Shown: positions 26,322 through 35,205 of the stretch, one piece after another
Position numbering within the stretch: position 1 is the first letter of the stretch
Layout of the letters: every line of letters starts with the position of its first letter
NCBI GenBank assembly: GCA_050633105.1
Contig: JBOEFW010000043.1
Coordinates: forward strand, 175,690 to 239,689
Length of the DNA stretch: 64,000 bases
Origin: Aureispira sp050633105
GTDB taxonomy: Bacteria > Bacteroidota > Bacteroidia > Chitinophagales > Saprospiraceae
Direction of reading: 5' to 3'
Made by a program: the position numbers and the translations under genes
Notes under the pieces: model-generated
Databases searched by the model: none
The model's input: the letters and a program-made list of their open reading frames with translations, nothing else
Told to the model about the DNA's origin: nothing

Positions 26322-27377
26322 TTACTCCACTAAATATTGCCCCGCTTGACTGGTTTTGGCTGTTGTTAAACTCCCATCTTCTAGACTAAATACAAAATAC
26401 GCCTCCAATTGAGGCAAGCGTTCTGCCAAGGCCATGGCTCTTTCTAAGCCCATGGCCATAAAGGCGGTCGCAAAGGCATCTGCCTCTCCACAAGTTGGAG
26501 CAAAAACAGAGGCGCTAAGCAAGTTGTTTTTCTCTGGGTAGCCCGTGTGCGGATTAATGGTGTGGGCGTATTTGGTGCCTGTTGTACTATCTACATAATA
26601 ATTCTCATAATTACCAGAAGTAGCTAGTGCCATATTGGGTAATTCTACGGCTACTTGCAGGGCATTTATAGCGCTGCCCTCCTTGGGTTTGCGAATGCCT
26701 GTCCGCCAAGGAAAACCACTGATGGTTGTCCCTTTAGCGCGCACTTCGCCACCAATTTCTACAAAATAATTATGGTAACCTAAACGATCTAAAGTATAAC
26801 AAACGCGATCAACAGCATCTCCTTTAGCACAAGCACTTAAATCCAATTGGGTGTTGGGTAACCAAGTCAGTCGAAGACTATCGCCTTGCTGTGTCCATTG
26901 TATGCTTTCAAAATTAACTAAGGCCAATAAGCTGTCTACTTGACTGCTGTCTACTTGAGTAATCATTTTCTTTTGGGTGTATCCAAACCCCCAATAATTG
27001 ACTAAAGGCATTACACAAGGATTAAACCAGCCCTTGCTTTGTTGGTGTACTTGCTTTGCCATACGAAGATTCTCCATCAAATAATTATTAGCAGCCAATA
27101 CCAACACATTACCTTTCCCTTGATTGATGCGCGAAATATCAGCGTCTTTGATGTAGGTAGAAACGGATTGATTATAGGCTAATAACAATTCTGTTAAAGG
27201 TGCGGATAAATCTTCTTCTTTCTCATACAAATAGGAAACAGAAAAGGTTGTTCCCATCGTTTCGCCAACTAGTTGGTCTTTTTTGAGTGTTGGTTTTTCT
27301 GTTGTAGGATTAGAACAAGAGACATATAAAAAGGTAAAAAGAACAATTATCAAAGAGGGGAAAGAACAGCGTTGCAT
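26322..27377 (-). CDS. apbE: FAD:protein FMN transferase, lipoprotein
   Basis: A 351-residue protein with a lipoprotein signal (lipobox SCSN, Cys about 21). ApbE motifs: GETMGTTFSVSY, LSACAKGDAVDRV, NYFVEIGGEVRAKG, YAHTINPHTGYP and CGEADAFATAFMAMG with the metal-binding Asp. It attaches FMN to a Thr/Ser of redox proteins such as NqrB/NqrC or RnfG outside the cytoplasmic membrane. No target is encoded in the window. The MbnP-like gene lies upstream on the same strand, 45 bases apart, with the hydrolase beyond it, so the three may form one operon. Confidence 0.92.
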   Translation of the reverse strand: MQRCSFPSLIIVLFTFLYVSCSNPTTEKPTLKKDQLVGETMGTTFSVSYLYEKEEDLSAPLTELLLAYNQSVSTYIKDADISRINQGKGNVLVLAANNYLMENLRMAKQVHQQSKGWFNPCVMPLVNYWGFGYTQKKMITQVDSSQVDSLLALVNFESIQWTQQGDSLRLTWLPNTQLDLSACAKGDAVDRVCYTLDRLGYHNYFVEIGGEVRAKGTTISGFPWRTGIRKPKEGSAINALQVAVELPNMALATSGNYENYYVDSTTGTKYAHTINPHTGYPEKNNLLSASVFAPTCGEADAFATAFMAMGLERAMALAERLPQLEAYFVFSLEDGSLTTAKTSQAGQYLVE

Positions 27378-27422
27378 AGAAAAAGAGATTGAAGAAAAAG
27401 AACGAAGAATAGAGGAGATGGC

Positions 27423-28241
27423 TTAATAAACAGAAAAAGCTAAAGGAATATTTTGGCGCAGTTTGTTTTCAATAGCCACAATCGAATCATTACTAAAGGA
27501 AATATTAGTAAACAACACGTCATAATCTAAGCGAATACGAATGGGGACATTTTGCCCATCTTCCGCTCGAATAGTATAAGGAAAGGTGAAATTAAAAACA
27601 TCCGCTAGGCGAATTTCAATGCGACGATTGCCATTGGTTGGTTGAACGACAACCAATTCTAAGGTAGAAAAAGCAGATTGAGTGCTATCGTATAAATAAG
27701 GAGAGGCAGTCGCGGAAAGAGGATGATCTTGGATGGTTGTTCGACTGGGATTGACAATTTGGAGTGTAGGATCAACTCCTATTTTAAAAGAGAGTTGATT
27801 GAAGTCACCTAATGTCCCCCAACCTGTTGCGTCGGCAGCAAAGTTATCCAAAAACATTAGAAAGAAATTGTCTTCTACTTCTTCTGCACTACCATTGTTT
27901 TTGTAGAGTAAAACATTGGCTGGAGAGGAGGCAGGGATGCTACTTCCAACAGGGGTGAGACGGACTTCACTTCCCAACCAATTGCAGCGATCCAAGTAAA
28001 AAGCCTCTCCTGCATTATCCGTTATCCAATTCCCGAATCTTAAGGTATCATTGGGGGCATTTTGAGCATAATGCTGCCATTCTAATTCCAATTGGTAATA
28101 GTTACAACCTGTTTCAGAAGGTGTATCGGCTTCTGGATCAAAGTTGATGGCGCGTGGGTCCATACAGCCTTCTGCTTTTTCTTGGCAAGCTGTCAGCAAT
28201 AGGCAAGAAATTATTCCTAGGAAAAAAATTAAACGATACAT
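27423..28241 (-). CDS. MbnP-like lipoprotein
   Basis: A 272-residue protein with a lipoprotein signal (MYRLIFFLGIISCLLLTACQ) followed by a Cys-rich start (GCMDPRAINFDPEADTPSETGC), a short TSP3-like motif typical of marine Bacteroidota. The main domain has LRFGNWITDNAGEAFYLDR, FNQLSFKIGVDPTLQIVNPS and DHPLSATASPYLYD, which match the MbnP-like beta-domain (copper-binding protein family in methanotrophs). The copper-binding role is not established for Bacteroidota members. The neighbour ApbE suggests a redox context. Confidence 0.55.
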   Translation of the reverse strand: MYRLIFFLGIISCLLLTACQEKAEGCMDPRAINFDPEADTPSETGCNYYQLELEWQHYAQNAPNDTLRFGNWITDNAGEAFYLDRCNWLGSEVRLTPVGSSIPASSPANVLLYKNNGSAEEVEDNFFLMFLDNFAADATGWGTLGDFNQLSFKIGVDPTLQIVNPSRTTIQDHPLSATASPYLYDSTQSAFSTLELVVVQPTNGNRRIEIRLADVFNFTFPYTIRAEDGQNVPIRIRLDYDVLFTNISFSNDSIVAIENKLRQNIPLAFSVY

Positions 28242-28247
28242 CTTCTT

Positions 28248-29090
28248 TTATTTTGTCATTTCGTTGGTAAATATCGTTGTTAATGGTCGCATCTGCTGTT
28301 GGCAAAACTCTAAGAAATCTACTATGATTTCCAAGGTTTCTGCTGGGGCTTCTAGTTGCGCCATATGGCCAACCCCTTCTAGTATATGAACACTTGCGAT
28401 TGTTGGTAAACTCAATTGAGCCAGACGGTGTTGAGGAGCAATGGCTTTATCGGCTGTTCCTACGATCATTAAAACAGGAAAAGGAACTTGTTGAAGGAGA
28501 GCGGTGTGGTCTTCGCGAGCAATCATAGCATTGGAAGCAGCAACAACGGCATCAGAGTGCTGTAAACTTGTTTGATGGATTAACTCCTCTACCAATCCCT
28601 TTTGTTCTAGTACGAAGGCAGGAGAGAAAAGGTTGCGAATAAATTGTCCTGCAAAGGGAGCAATCCCGTGCCTTTCAACAAAACGAATGGTCTTGCGACG
28701 GTTGTTGATTTTTTCTTCGGAATCAGTAAATGGATGCGAATGCAAGAGCCCCAAACCGAGTAAACAAGCAGGAAATTGACGCGCCAATTCTAAACCGACG
28801 TAACCACCCATAGAGTGCCCAATCAATACCCCTGCTTCTAGTTTTTCGTGTTGCCAAACAGCATAGACGGCTCGTGCCATGGCGGCAATACTTGTTTCTG
28901 CCAAGAGATCAGATTGTCCAAAACCAGAGAGATCAATCGTCAAAACACGATACTTTTTCGACAAAAGAGGCACCAAATCCGCCCACATCGTACTATCTTC
29001 GCAAAAGCCGTGTAGGAGCACTAAGACAGCGCCTTGTCCAGAACACTTGTAAGCAATTTTAGATTGTTGATGCCAAATATAACTACTCAT
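28248..29090 (-). CDS. Alpha/beta-hydrolase
   Basis: A 280-residue protein with LVLLHGFCEDSTMWADLVPLL (oxyanion hole), LTIDLSGFGQSDL, GVLIGHSMGGYVGLELA with the nucleophile serine in GHSMGG, the acidic residue near MIVGTADKAI, and the catalytic histidine in LEGVGHMAQLEAP. It is a typical esterase/lipase-like hydrolase of the cytoplasm; substrate unknown. It is first of the three-gene minus-strand group with the MbnP-like and ApbE genes, the spacing to the next being six bases. Confidence 0.88.
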   Translation of the reverse strand: MSSYIWHQQSKIAYKCSGQGAVLVLLHGFCEDSTMWADLVPLLSKKYRVLTIDLSGFGQSDLLAETSIAAMARAVYAVWQHEKLEAGVLIGHSMGGYVGLELARQFPACLLGLGLLHSHPFTDSEEKINNRRKTIRFVERHGIAPFAGQFIRNLFSPAFVLEQKGLVEELIHQTSLQHSDAVVAASNAMIAREDHTALLQQVPFPVLMIVGTADKAIAPQHRLAQLSLPTIASVHILEGVGHMAQLEAPAETLEIIVDFLEFCQQQMRPLTTIFTNEMTK

Positions 29091-29236
29091 TGATGGATGG
29101 TATGATGGTAGAAAAACAAGAAAAAGGAGGCATTGCTATTTAACACTTCTACTGCACTCCCTTTTTCTATTCTACAAAGAACGGCAATTTTATGGGAGGA
29201 AGAAAATCTATTCTCAAATTCAATCAATCCTTTGCT

Positions 29237-32200
29237 ATGCGATTGTTTCTTCTATGGTCCTTGCTGCTCTTAAGCAGTTATATTATTGGACAAAACCCAA
29301 TTACCTTTCCCGAAAATGGTGTTTATGATGAACGGGAAGGACATTATGCTTTTACCAACGCTACCATCTATGTCACGCCTAGCCAAAAGCTAGAAAAAGC
29401 AACCCTATTAATTAAGAAAGGAAAAGTAATTCAAGTAGGTACTGCTGTTACGATTCCTAAAGATGCTGTAGTGATGGATTTGCAGGGGAAGTACATTTAT
29501 CCGTCTTTTATAGAACTGTATAGTAATTATGGAATGCCTAAGGCTGTTCGTAAGAAAAGAACGTCTCAACTCCCTCAAATGCTTTCTAGTACACCAGGAG
29601 CATACAGCTGGAACGAAACAATTAAGCCAGAGCAAAAAGGGGCGGCTTTGTGGCAGGTAAATGCCAAGCAAGCAAAAGAATGGCGTTCCTTAGGTTTTGG
29701 AACCGTCTTGACGCATCAAACCGATGGCATGGCTCGTGGGAGTGGTACTTTAGTGGCTTTGGGAGAAGGTAAAGCACACGATTTGGTGTTTAACGGGGAG
29801 GCTTCTACCCATTACTCCTTTAGCAAAGGAACTTCTCAACAAAACTACCCAAGTTCAAGAATGGGAGCGATTGCTCTATTGCGCCAAACTTATTATGATG
29901 CCCAATGGTATGCGGCTCATGCAACCGATCAAACCTATAATATTTCTTTAGAGCGTTGGAATGCTTTACAAGGGACACCACAGTTCTTTGAAGTAGGAAA
30001 TCGCTTAGACCTTTTGCGAGCGGATAAGATAGGCGACGAATTTGGGGTGCAGTATATTATTCGTGGTGGTGGTGATGCCTTTTTGCGTTTGGATGCCATT
30101 AAGGCAACTAAAGCAGCGATCTTGGTCCCCTTAGCTTTCCCAAAACCTTATGATGTTACGGACCCTTATGATGCAGAAGAGATCAACTTAACACAAATGA
30201 AGTATTGGGAATTGGCACCAACCAACCCCGCTCGTTTATCAAAAGCAGGCGTATCTTTTGCCTTGACAACCAGTTTAACAAAGGATAAAAAAGATTTCTG
30301 GAAATTTGCTCGTAAAGCGTATCAACATGGATTATCTGAGCAAGCTTTATTAGAAGCCTTAACAACGGTTCCTGCTCGCTTAATTAAAGCAGACAACTAC
30401 TTAGGAACCTTAGAAGCAGGTAAATGGGCTAACTTTATTATTACTTCTGATAACATTTTACAAGAGAAAATGGTCATTTATCACAATTGGGTAAAGGGCA
30501 AAGGCTATGTTATCAAGGACATTAATAACTTAGACATTCGTGGGGCCTATAACTTGACTGTTGGAACTAAAAACTATGGAATTGATGTAAAGGGAACCGC
30601 AACAGCGCCTGAATTGTACTTGCGTAATGAGCAAGATACAAGTAAAAACATTCAACTTAAACATACCTTGATTAACAACACCCTTACCTTTACGTTTGTA
30701 CCAGAGAAAGACACCAGTAAAAAAATACAAGAGACCTATCGGATGTCAGGTAATGTTAGTGCTACCGAGTGGTCAGGGCAAGCCACCGATTCTGATGGAA
30801 ATTGGAAGAACTGGAAAGCAGTTCGGACAGGGGATGTTAAAGGTACGGCTTCTAAGTTGCCTGAATTAGTCCAATTAGAAGAACTTGGCGGTATCTTGTA
30901 TCCTTGGTGTTCTTATGGATACACTTCTGACCAATTGCCAAAATTGGAAAAAGTCCTCATCAAAAATGCGACGGTATGGACAGGAGAAAAAAAAGGTACA
31001 TTGACCAATACCGATGTTTTATTAGAAGGTGGAAAAATTAGCAAGATAGGAAAGAATTTATCTGCTAATGGTGCCAAAGTTATTGATGGTACAGGCAAAC
31101 ACTTGACGGCAGGAATTATTGATGAGCATTCTCATATTTGTATTAATTATGGTGTCAATGAAGGCACCCAAGTCAGTTCAGCAGAAGTACGCATTGGAGA
31201 TGTCATCAACTCAGAAGACGTTAACATGTATCGCCAATTGGCAGGAGGAGTAACAGGTGCACAATTGTTGCATGGTTCTGCTAATCCAATTGGTGGGCAA
31301 TCAGCGGTGATTAAATTCCGTTGGGGCAGCTTGCCAGAAGAAATTAAAAATGCTAAAGCAGATGGTTTTATCAAGTTTGCTTTGGGTGAAAATGTCAAAC
31401 AAAGTAACTGGGGACCAAATGCAAGAACTCGTTTTCCTCAGACACGGATGGGGGTAGAGCAAGTCTATGAAGATTACTTTACACGTGCTAAGGAATATGG
31501 TTTGGCGCTTAAAGCAGGCAAACCTGTTCGTCGTGATTTGGACTTAGAAACCGTCTTAGAAATTCTCAACAAGGAGCGTTTCATTTCTTGCCACTCTTAT
31601 GTGCAAAGTGAAATCACCATGTTGATGCGCATTGCTGAAAAATACGGCTTTCGCCTAAATACCTTTACCCATATTTTGGAAGGGTATAAAATAGCAGACA
31701 AAATGAAAGAGCATGGGGCAGGAGCTTCTACGTTCTCTGATTGGTGGGCCTATAAATACGAAGTGATCGATGCCATTCCTTACAATGCTAATATTCTAAA
31801 TGAAATGGGGCTAGTGGTTGCGATCAATTCTGATGATGCAGAAATGGGGCGTCGCCTTAACCAAGAAGCTGCTAAAGCTGTAAAATATGGTGGCATGTCG
31901 GAAGCAGATGCTTGGAAAATGGTCACTCATAATCCAGCTAAATTACTCCACTTGGACGATCATTTAGGCTCTATCAAAGTCGGAAAAGATGCCGATGTCG
32001 TCCTGTGGTCAAATAATCCTTTGTCCGTATATGCAAGAGCAGAGAAGACGTTTGTAGATGGGGTTTGTTTATTTGATTTGGAAGAAGATACTGAAAAGCG
32101 TCAAGCGATAAAGAAAGAGCGTAATCGCCTCATTCAAAAAATGCTGACAGCTAAAGCTACAGGAGAGAAAACACAATCTGCCATGTACCAAAAAGAAAAA

Positions 32201-32287
32201 CATTATCACTGTGGAGATGCGGATTGTAATAATTTCGTAGACTACAATGTAGATGTGAATGGATTGGATGTCGATTTTCAAAAATAA
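29237..32287 (+). CDS. Secreted tandem amidohydrolase, first domain lacking the metal motif
   Basis: 1016 residues from the ATG at 29237, where a signal peptide begins (MRLFLLWSLLLLSSYIIGQN); an earlier frame start at 29192 adds 15 residues. Two amidohydrolase-family units are fused. In the first, the metal motif is replaced (IYPSFIELYSNYG instead of PG(L/F)ID.H.H), so it is likely inactive. The second has AGIIDEHSHICIN with the metal pair His631/His633, then HGSANPIGGQ, SCHSYVQ, THILEG and INSDD. A TonB/SusD-like partner is absent. The ending …HYHCGDADCNNFVDYNVDVNGLDVD is Cys/Asp-rich and not a T9SS tail. Such secreted proteins are widespread in Bacteroidota with unproven substrate. Confidence 0.85.
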   Translation: MRLFLLWSLLLLSSYIIGQNPITFPENGVYDEREGHYAFTNATIYVTPSQKLEKATLLIKKGKVIQVGTAVTIPKDAVVMDLQGKYIYPSFIELYSNYGMPKAVRKKRTSQLPQMLSSTPGAYSWNETIKPEQKGAALWQVNAKQAKEWRSLGFGTVLTHQTDGMARGSGTLVALGEGKAHDLVFNGEASTHYSFSKGTSQQNYPSSRMGAIALLRQTYYDAQWYAAHATDQTYNISLERWNALQGTPQFFEVGNRLDLLRADKIGDEFGVQYIIRGGGDAFLRLDAIKATKAAILVPLAFPKPYDVTDPYDAEEINLTQMKYWELAPTNPARLSKAGVSFALTTSLTKDKKDFWKFARKAYQHGLSEQALLEALTTVPARLIKADNYLGTLEAGKWANFIITSDNILQEKMVIYHNWVKGKGYVIKDINNLDIRGAYNLTVGTKNYGIDVKGTATAPELYLRNEQDTSKNIQLKHTLINNTLTFTFVPEKDTSKKIQETYRMSGNVSATEWSGQATDSDGNWKNWKAVRTGDVKGTASKLPELVQLEELGGILYPWCSYGYTSDQLPKLEKVLIKNATVWTGEKKGTLTNTDVLLEGGKISKIGKNLSANGAKVIDGTGKHLTAGIIDEHSHICINYGVNEGTQVSSAEVRIGDVINSEDVNMYRQLAGGVTGAQLLHGSANPIGGQSAVIKFRWGSLPEEIKNAKADGFIKFALGENVKQSNWGPNARTRFPQTRMGVEQVYEDYFTRAKEYGLALKAGKPVRRDLDLETVLEILNKERFISCHSYVQSEITMLMRIAEKYGFRLNTFTHILEGYKIADKMKEHGAGASTFSDWWAYKYEVIDAIPYNANILNEMGLVVAINSDDAEMGRRLNQEAAKAVKYGGMSEADAWKMVTHNPAKLLHLDDHLGSIKVGKDADVVLWSNNPLSVYARAEKTFVDGVCLFDLEEDTEKRQAIKKERNRLIQKMLTAKATGEKTQSAMYQKEKHYHCGDADCNNFVDYNVDVNGLDVDFQK

Positions 32288-32293
32288 AAATAT

Positions 32294-33424
32294 ATGAAAT
32301 ACTATTTCTTATTTATTAGTTGCTGGTGCAGTAATTGGCTTTGCGCGCAAAGTATTAGCGGAACGATGCAGCATGACGGCATTACCCGCAATTATACGCT
32401 GTATATTCCTGCGAATTACAGCAATACTCAACCTTGTCCTGTGGTGTTAAACTTACATGGATATGGCTCTAATGCCAGTCAACAGGCAATTCTAAGTCGA
32501 ATGAATTTGATCGCTGATACGGCTGGTTTTATTGTCGCTTATCCAGAAGGTTTATTAGACAATGGCGGACAACGCCAATGGAATTCGGGCTATGGAACAG
32601 GAGTAGATGATGTGGGATATATCAATAGATTGTTAGATACAATTGCAGCTACTTATGCTGTCAATCAACAACGTATTTATTCCACAGGCTTGTCTAATGG
32701 GGGGATTATGAGCAATACCTTGGCTTGTGATTTGAATGGCCGTATTGCAGCAATTGCCAGTGTTGCGGGAACCATGAGTTGGTTTCAGCGGGGGACTTGT
32801 ACAACAGTAGCAGCAATGCCTGTAATGCATGTGCATGGAACAACGGATCTAGTAGTGCCTTATACAGGGAATGCTGGCTTGCTAGGGGTTAACCCTTTGG
32901 TAACCCATTGGCGTGGGCGCAATGGACTCAGTGCAACGAGCACAACGACTGCTTATCCCAATATAGTGGCGACTGATGGTTCTAATGCAGAGTTGATTGT
33001 TTATGAAACAGGTTCTACTGTTCCTGTTCATTTAATCAAAGTCAATAATGGTGGGCACAGTTGGCCTGGCTCTGGTATTATAGTAAGTGGCACGACCAAT
33101 ATGGATGTAGACGCTAGTATTGAAATTTGGCGCTTCTTTCAGCAATTTAGTTCTAACTATACCGCCCAAACAAAACAAGTAGCAGTTGTTAAAGGTATTG
33201 ATCAATGGCGCGTTTTAGAACAAGGCGACCAATTGGAGTGGAGACAAAGTGCCACAAGTATTGTACAAATTCATAATGCCTTAGGTCAACTAGTAGAACA
33301 GACCACGGTGCAAGGCGCAGGGGTTCAACAATTACGTTTATCGAACTTATCCCAAGGAATTTATTGGGTAAGTTATCAACCAATTGGACAGGCATTGCAA
33401 AGCTTTTCTTTTATTAAATCTTAA
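32294..33424 (+). CDS. Secreted polyhydroxybutyrate-depolymerase/feruloyl-esterase-like enzyme with T9SS tail
   Basis: A 376-residue protein: signal peptide (…NWLCAQ), esterase domain about 20-290 with PVVLNLHGYGSNASQ (oxyanion hole), ILSRMNLIAD and AYPEGLLDNGG, IYSTGLSNGGIMSNTLA with the nucleophile serine in GLSNGG, HVHGTTDLVVPY (acid) and NGGHSWPG (His). The last 75 residues form a T9SS C-terminal domain (VQIHNALGQLVEQT … QLRLSNLSQGIYWVSYQ). It should be exported to the cell surface and cleave ester bonds of polyesters or feruloylated carbohydrates. It starts six bases after the large amidohydrolase gene, so they may be co-transcribed. Confidence 0.88.
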   Translation: MKYYFLFISCWCSNWLCAQSISGTMQHDGITRNYTLYIPANYSNTQPCPVVLNLHGYGSNASQQAILSRMNLIADTAGFIVAYPEGLLDNGGQRQWNSGYGTGVDDVGYINRLLDTIAATYAVNQQRIYSTGLSNGGIMSNTLACDLNGRIAAIASVAGTMSWFQRGTCTTVAAMPVMHVHGTTDLVVPYTGNAGLLGVNPLVTHWRGRNGLSATSTTTAYPNIVATDGSNAELIVYETGSTVPVHLIKVNNGGHSWPGSGIIVSGTTNMDVDASIEIWRFFQQFSSNYTAQTKQVAVVKGIDQWRVLEQGDQLEWRQSATSIVQIHNALGQLVEQTTVQGAGVQQLRLSNLSQGIYWVSYQPIGQALQSFSFIKS

Positions 33425-33473
33425 ATGACAGTATCTACCCAATAGAGTGGAGCTGTTTGTTATTATAATAATT

Positions 33474-34754
33474 ATGAGAACGATTTTTAGTATTCTAATC
33501 CTGAGTTTGTTGGTGATAACAACAGGTATCGCTCAGAAGAATTCCTTGTTGTATACCAATGTGACCATTCATGTGGGGAATGGAACCGTCATAGAAAACG
33601 GTCAATTGGGGATGCGAGATGGTAATATTGATTGGGTAGGGCCTATGAATGAAACCCCTAATAAGAAGTACAGCGAGACGATTGATGGACAAGGCCAACA
33701 TTTATACCCTGGATTGATCGCTCCAAATACCCACATGGGTTTGGAAGAAATTCAGGCTGTTCGTGCTACTAGAGATTATGCAGAAGTGGGAAACTTTAAC
33801 CCCAATGTGCGTTCTATTATTGCTTATAATACCGATTCTTATGTGGTGCCAACCATTCGTTCCAATGGAATTTTATTGGCGCAAATTGTGCCAGGAGGGG
33901 GGCGTATTTCTGGGCAATCGTCCTTGGTTTATACACAAGCAGACAACTGGGAAGATGCAGCATTTGCTTTAGACAATTGTGTGCATTTAACATGGCCTGC
34001 TAGAGTGCTCTATAGAGGTTGGTGGGCACAAAAAGGCGTCACAGAACGCAACAAGAAATATGGAGAAGGTTTAGAAGCAATTCGAGTGTATTTTGATGCC
34101 GCCAAGGCTTATGCTCAAAAGAAAACGGTAGAGCGTAAAAACCTCAAATTTGAAACGATGAAAGCCTTGTTTGCACAGGATAAGAAATTGGTTGTACATG
34201 TCAATGATGCACGTTCTATTATGGATGCTGTAAAGTTATTAAAGCCTTATGGGGTGGAGATTATTATACAAGGAGGAACAGAGTCTTGGCAAGTAGCAGA
34301 TTTTATCAAAGAGAACAACATTGCTGTTATTTTGGGCGATGTGCAGAGCTTACCACGTCGAGAAGACAGCGATATTAACCAACCTTATAAAACCCCTGCT
34401 GTCTTGCAAGCAAAAGGAATTCCTTTTGCCTTTTCTCAAAGCCGCCAAGGGAGTTGGAACACACGTAACTTAATGTTTCAAGCAGGACAAGCGGTAGCCT
34501 TTGGTTTGGACAAAGAAGCGGCTTTGACAGCTTTGACACTTAATACCGCCAAAATTTTGGGCGTAGACAAAGAAGTTGGAAGCTTGGAAGTGGGTAAAAA
34601 TGCCACACTACTAGTGAGTAAAGGTGATTTATTGGATATGCGCAGTTCTATTGTGACAGCAGCCTATATGGCTGGTCGTCCTGTTGATTTGGGCAACAAA
34701 CAAAAAGACTTGAATGAGAAATACAGAGAACGTTACGACTTAGATAAGCAATAG
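33474..34754 (+). CDS. Secreted amidohydrolase-family protein with altered metal motif
   Basis: 426 residues from the ATG at 33474 (MRTIFSILILSLLVITTGIAQ, signal peptide); a start at 33447 would put nine residues before the signal. The fold is that of amidohydrolases (LLYTNVTIHVGNGTVIENGQLGMRDGNIDWVGP), but the expected HxH is NTH in YPGLIAPNTHMG, so the first metal His is Asn. Similar changes occur in the first domain of the neighbour at 29237. The C-terminal part is regular (ALTLNTAKILGVDKEVGSLEVGKNATLLV). It is possibly a non-catalytic companion of the tandem amidohydrolase, or uses a different metal set. Confidence 0.82.
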   Translation: MRTIFSILILSLLVITTGIAQKNSLLYTNVTIHVGNGTVIENGQLGMRDGNIDWVGPMNETPNKKYSETIDGQGQHLYPGLIAPNTHMGLEEIQAVRATRDYAEVGNFNPNVRSIIAYNTDSYVVPTIRSNGILLAQIVPGGGRISGQSSLVYTQADNWEDAAFALDNCVHLTWPARVLYRGWWAQKGVTERNKKYGEGLEAIRVYFDAAKAYAQKKTVERKNLKFETMKALFAQDKKLVVHVNDARSIMDAVKLLKPYGVEIIIQGGTESWQVADFIKENNIAVILGDVQSLPRREDSDINQPYKTPAVLQAKGIPFAFSQSRQGSWNTRNLMFQAGQAVAFGLDKEAALTALTLNTAKILGVDKEVGSLEVGKNATLLVSKGDLLDMRSSIVTAAYMAGRPVDLGNKQKDLNEKYRERYDLDKQ

Positions 34755-34755
34755 T

Positions 34756-35082
34756 CTAGTTGTCCAGCTTCGTTTTAAGTGCGGTCAAAAATCCTTTGAT
34801 GGCGGTTAATTCTTCAATAGTTCGCTCGCGTTGCTTCTGGAAATCTGGCTTTGCTAGTTCTTTTTTTGCTCCTGCAATGGTAAATCCTCGTTCTTTAATG
34901 AGGTGGTGAATGCGCAAGATTAAGTTCTTCTGCACCTCAGAATATAATTTATTGCCTTTCTCATCTTGCAAGGGCATAATTTTAAAGTTCTTGTTCCAAG
35001 ACAAAAGTGTCTTTTCACTAATACCTAGGCCGATAGTAAGTTGATGGAGGGTAGACATGTTGATGGGTACGATTGAAGTCAA
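34756..35082 (-). CDS. MerR-like transcriptional regulator
   Basis: A 108-residue protein with the MerR helix-turn-helix: LTIGLGISEKTLLSWNKNFKIMPLQDEKGNKLYSEVQKNLILRIHHLIKERGFTIAGAKKEL, ending in a coiled-coil dimer helix (EELTAIKGFLTALKTKL). The usual effector-binding cysteines and domain are absent, so it resembles the short MerR-type regulators of Bacteroidota near RmlC/phage genes. The start could be the ATG at 35082 or 35058 (MSTLHQLTIG). Its stop lies only one base from the convergent amidohydrolase gene. Target unknown. Confidence 0.8.
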   Translation of the reverse strand: MTSIVPINMSTLHQLTIGLGISEKTLLSWNKNFKIMPLQDEKGNKLYSEVQKNLILRIHHLIKERGFTIAGAKKELAKPDFQKQRERTIEELTAIKGFLTALKTKLDN

Positions 35083-35121
35083 TAATAAGAAGGCAACAAA
35101 AATACAGCAACTTTTTGAAAA

Positions 35122-35166
35122 GTTATAACAAAAGCCTGTTAGACCCTTAGTCTAGCAGGCTTTTGA
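35122..35166 (-). terminator. Rho-independent terminator downstream of the 35206 gene
   Basis: AAAAGCCTGTTAGAC (35130-35144) and GTCTAGCAGGCTTTT (35150-35164) form a 15-base-pair stem with one wobble and a five-base loop. On the minus strand the stem is followed by TTTTGTTATAAC. It ends the unit that includes the genes at 35206-38334. Confidence 0.85.
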
Positions 35167-35205
35167 ATGCAGATTTAGGCAGAAAACTCTACTTGTTAGT
35201 GCTAT

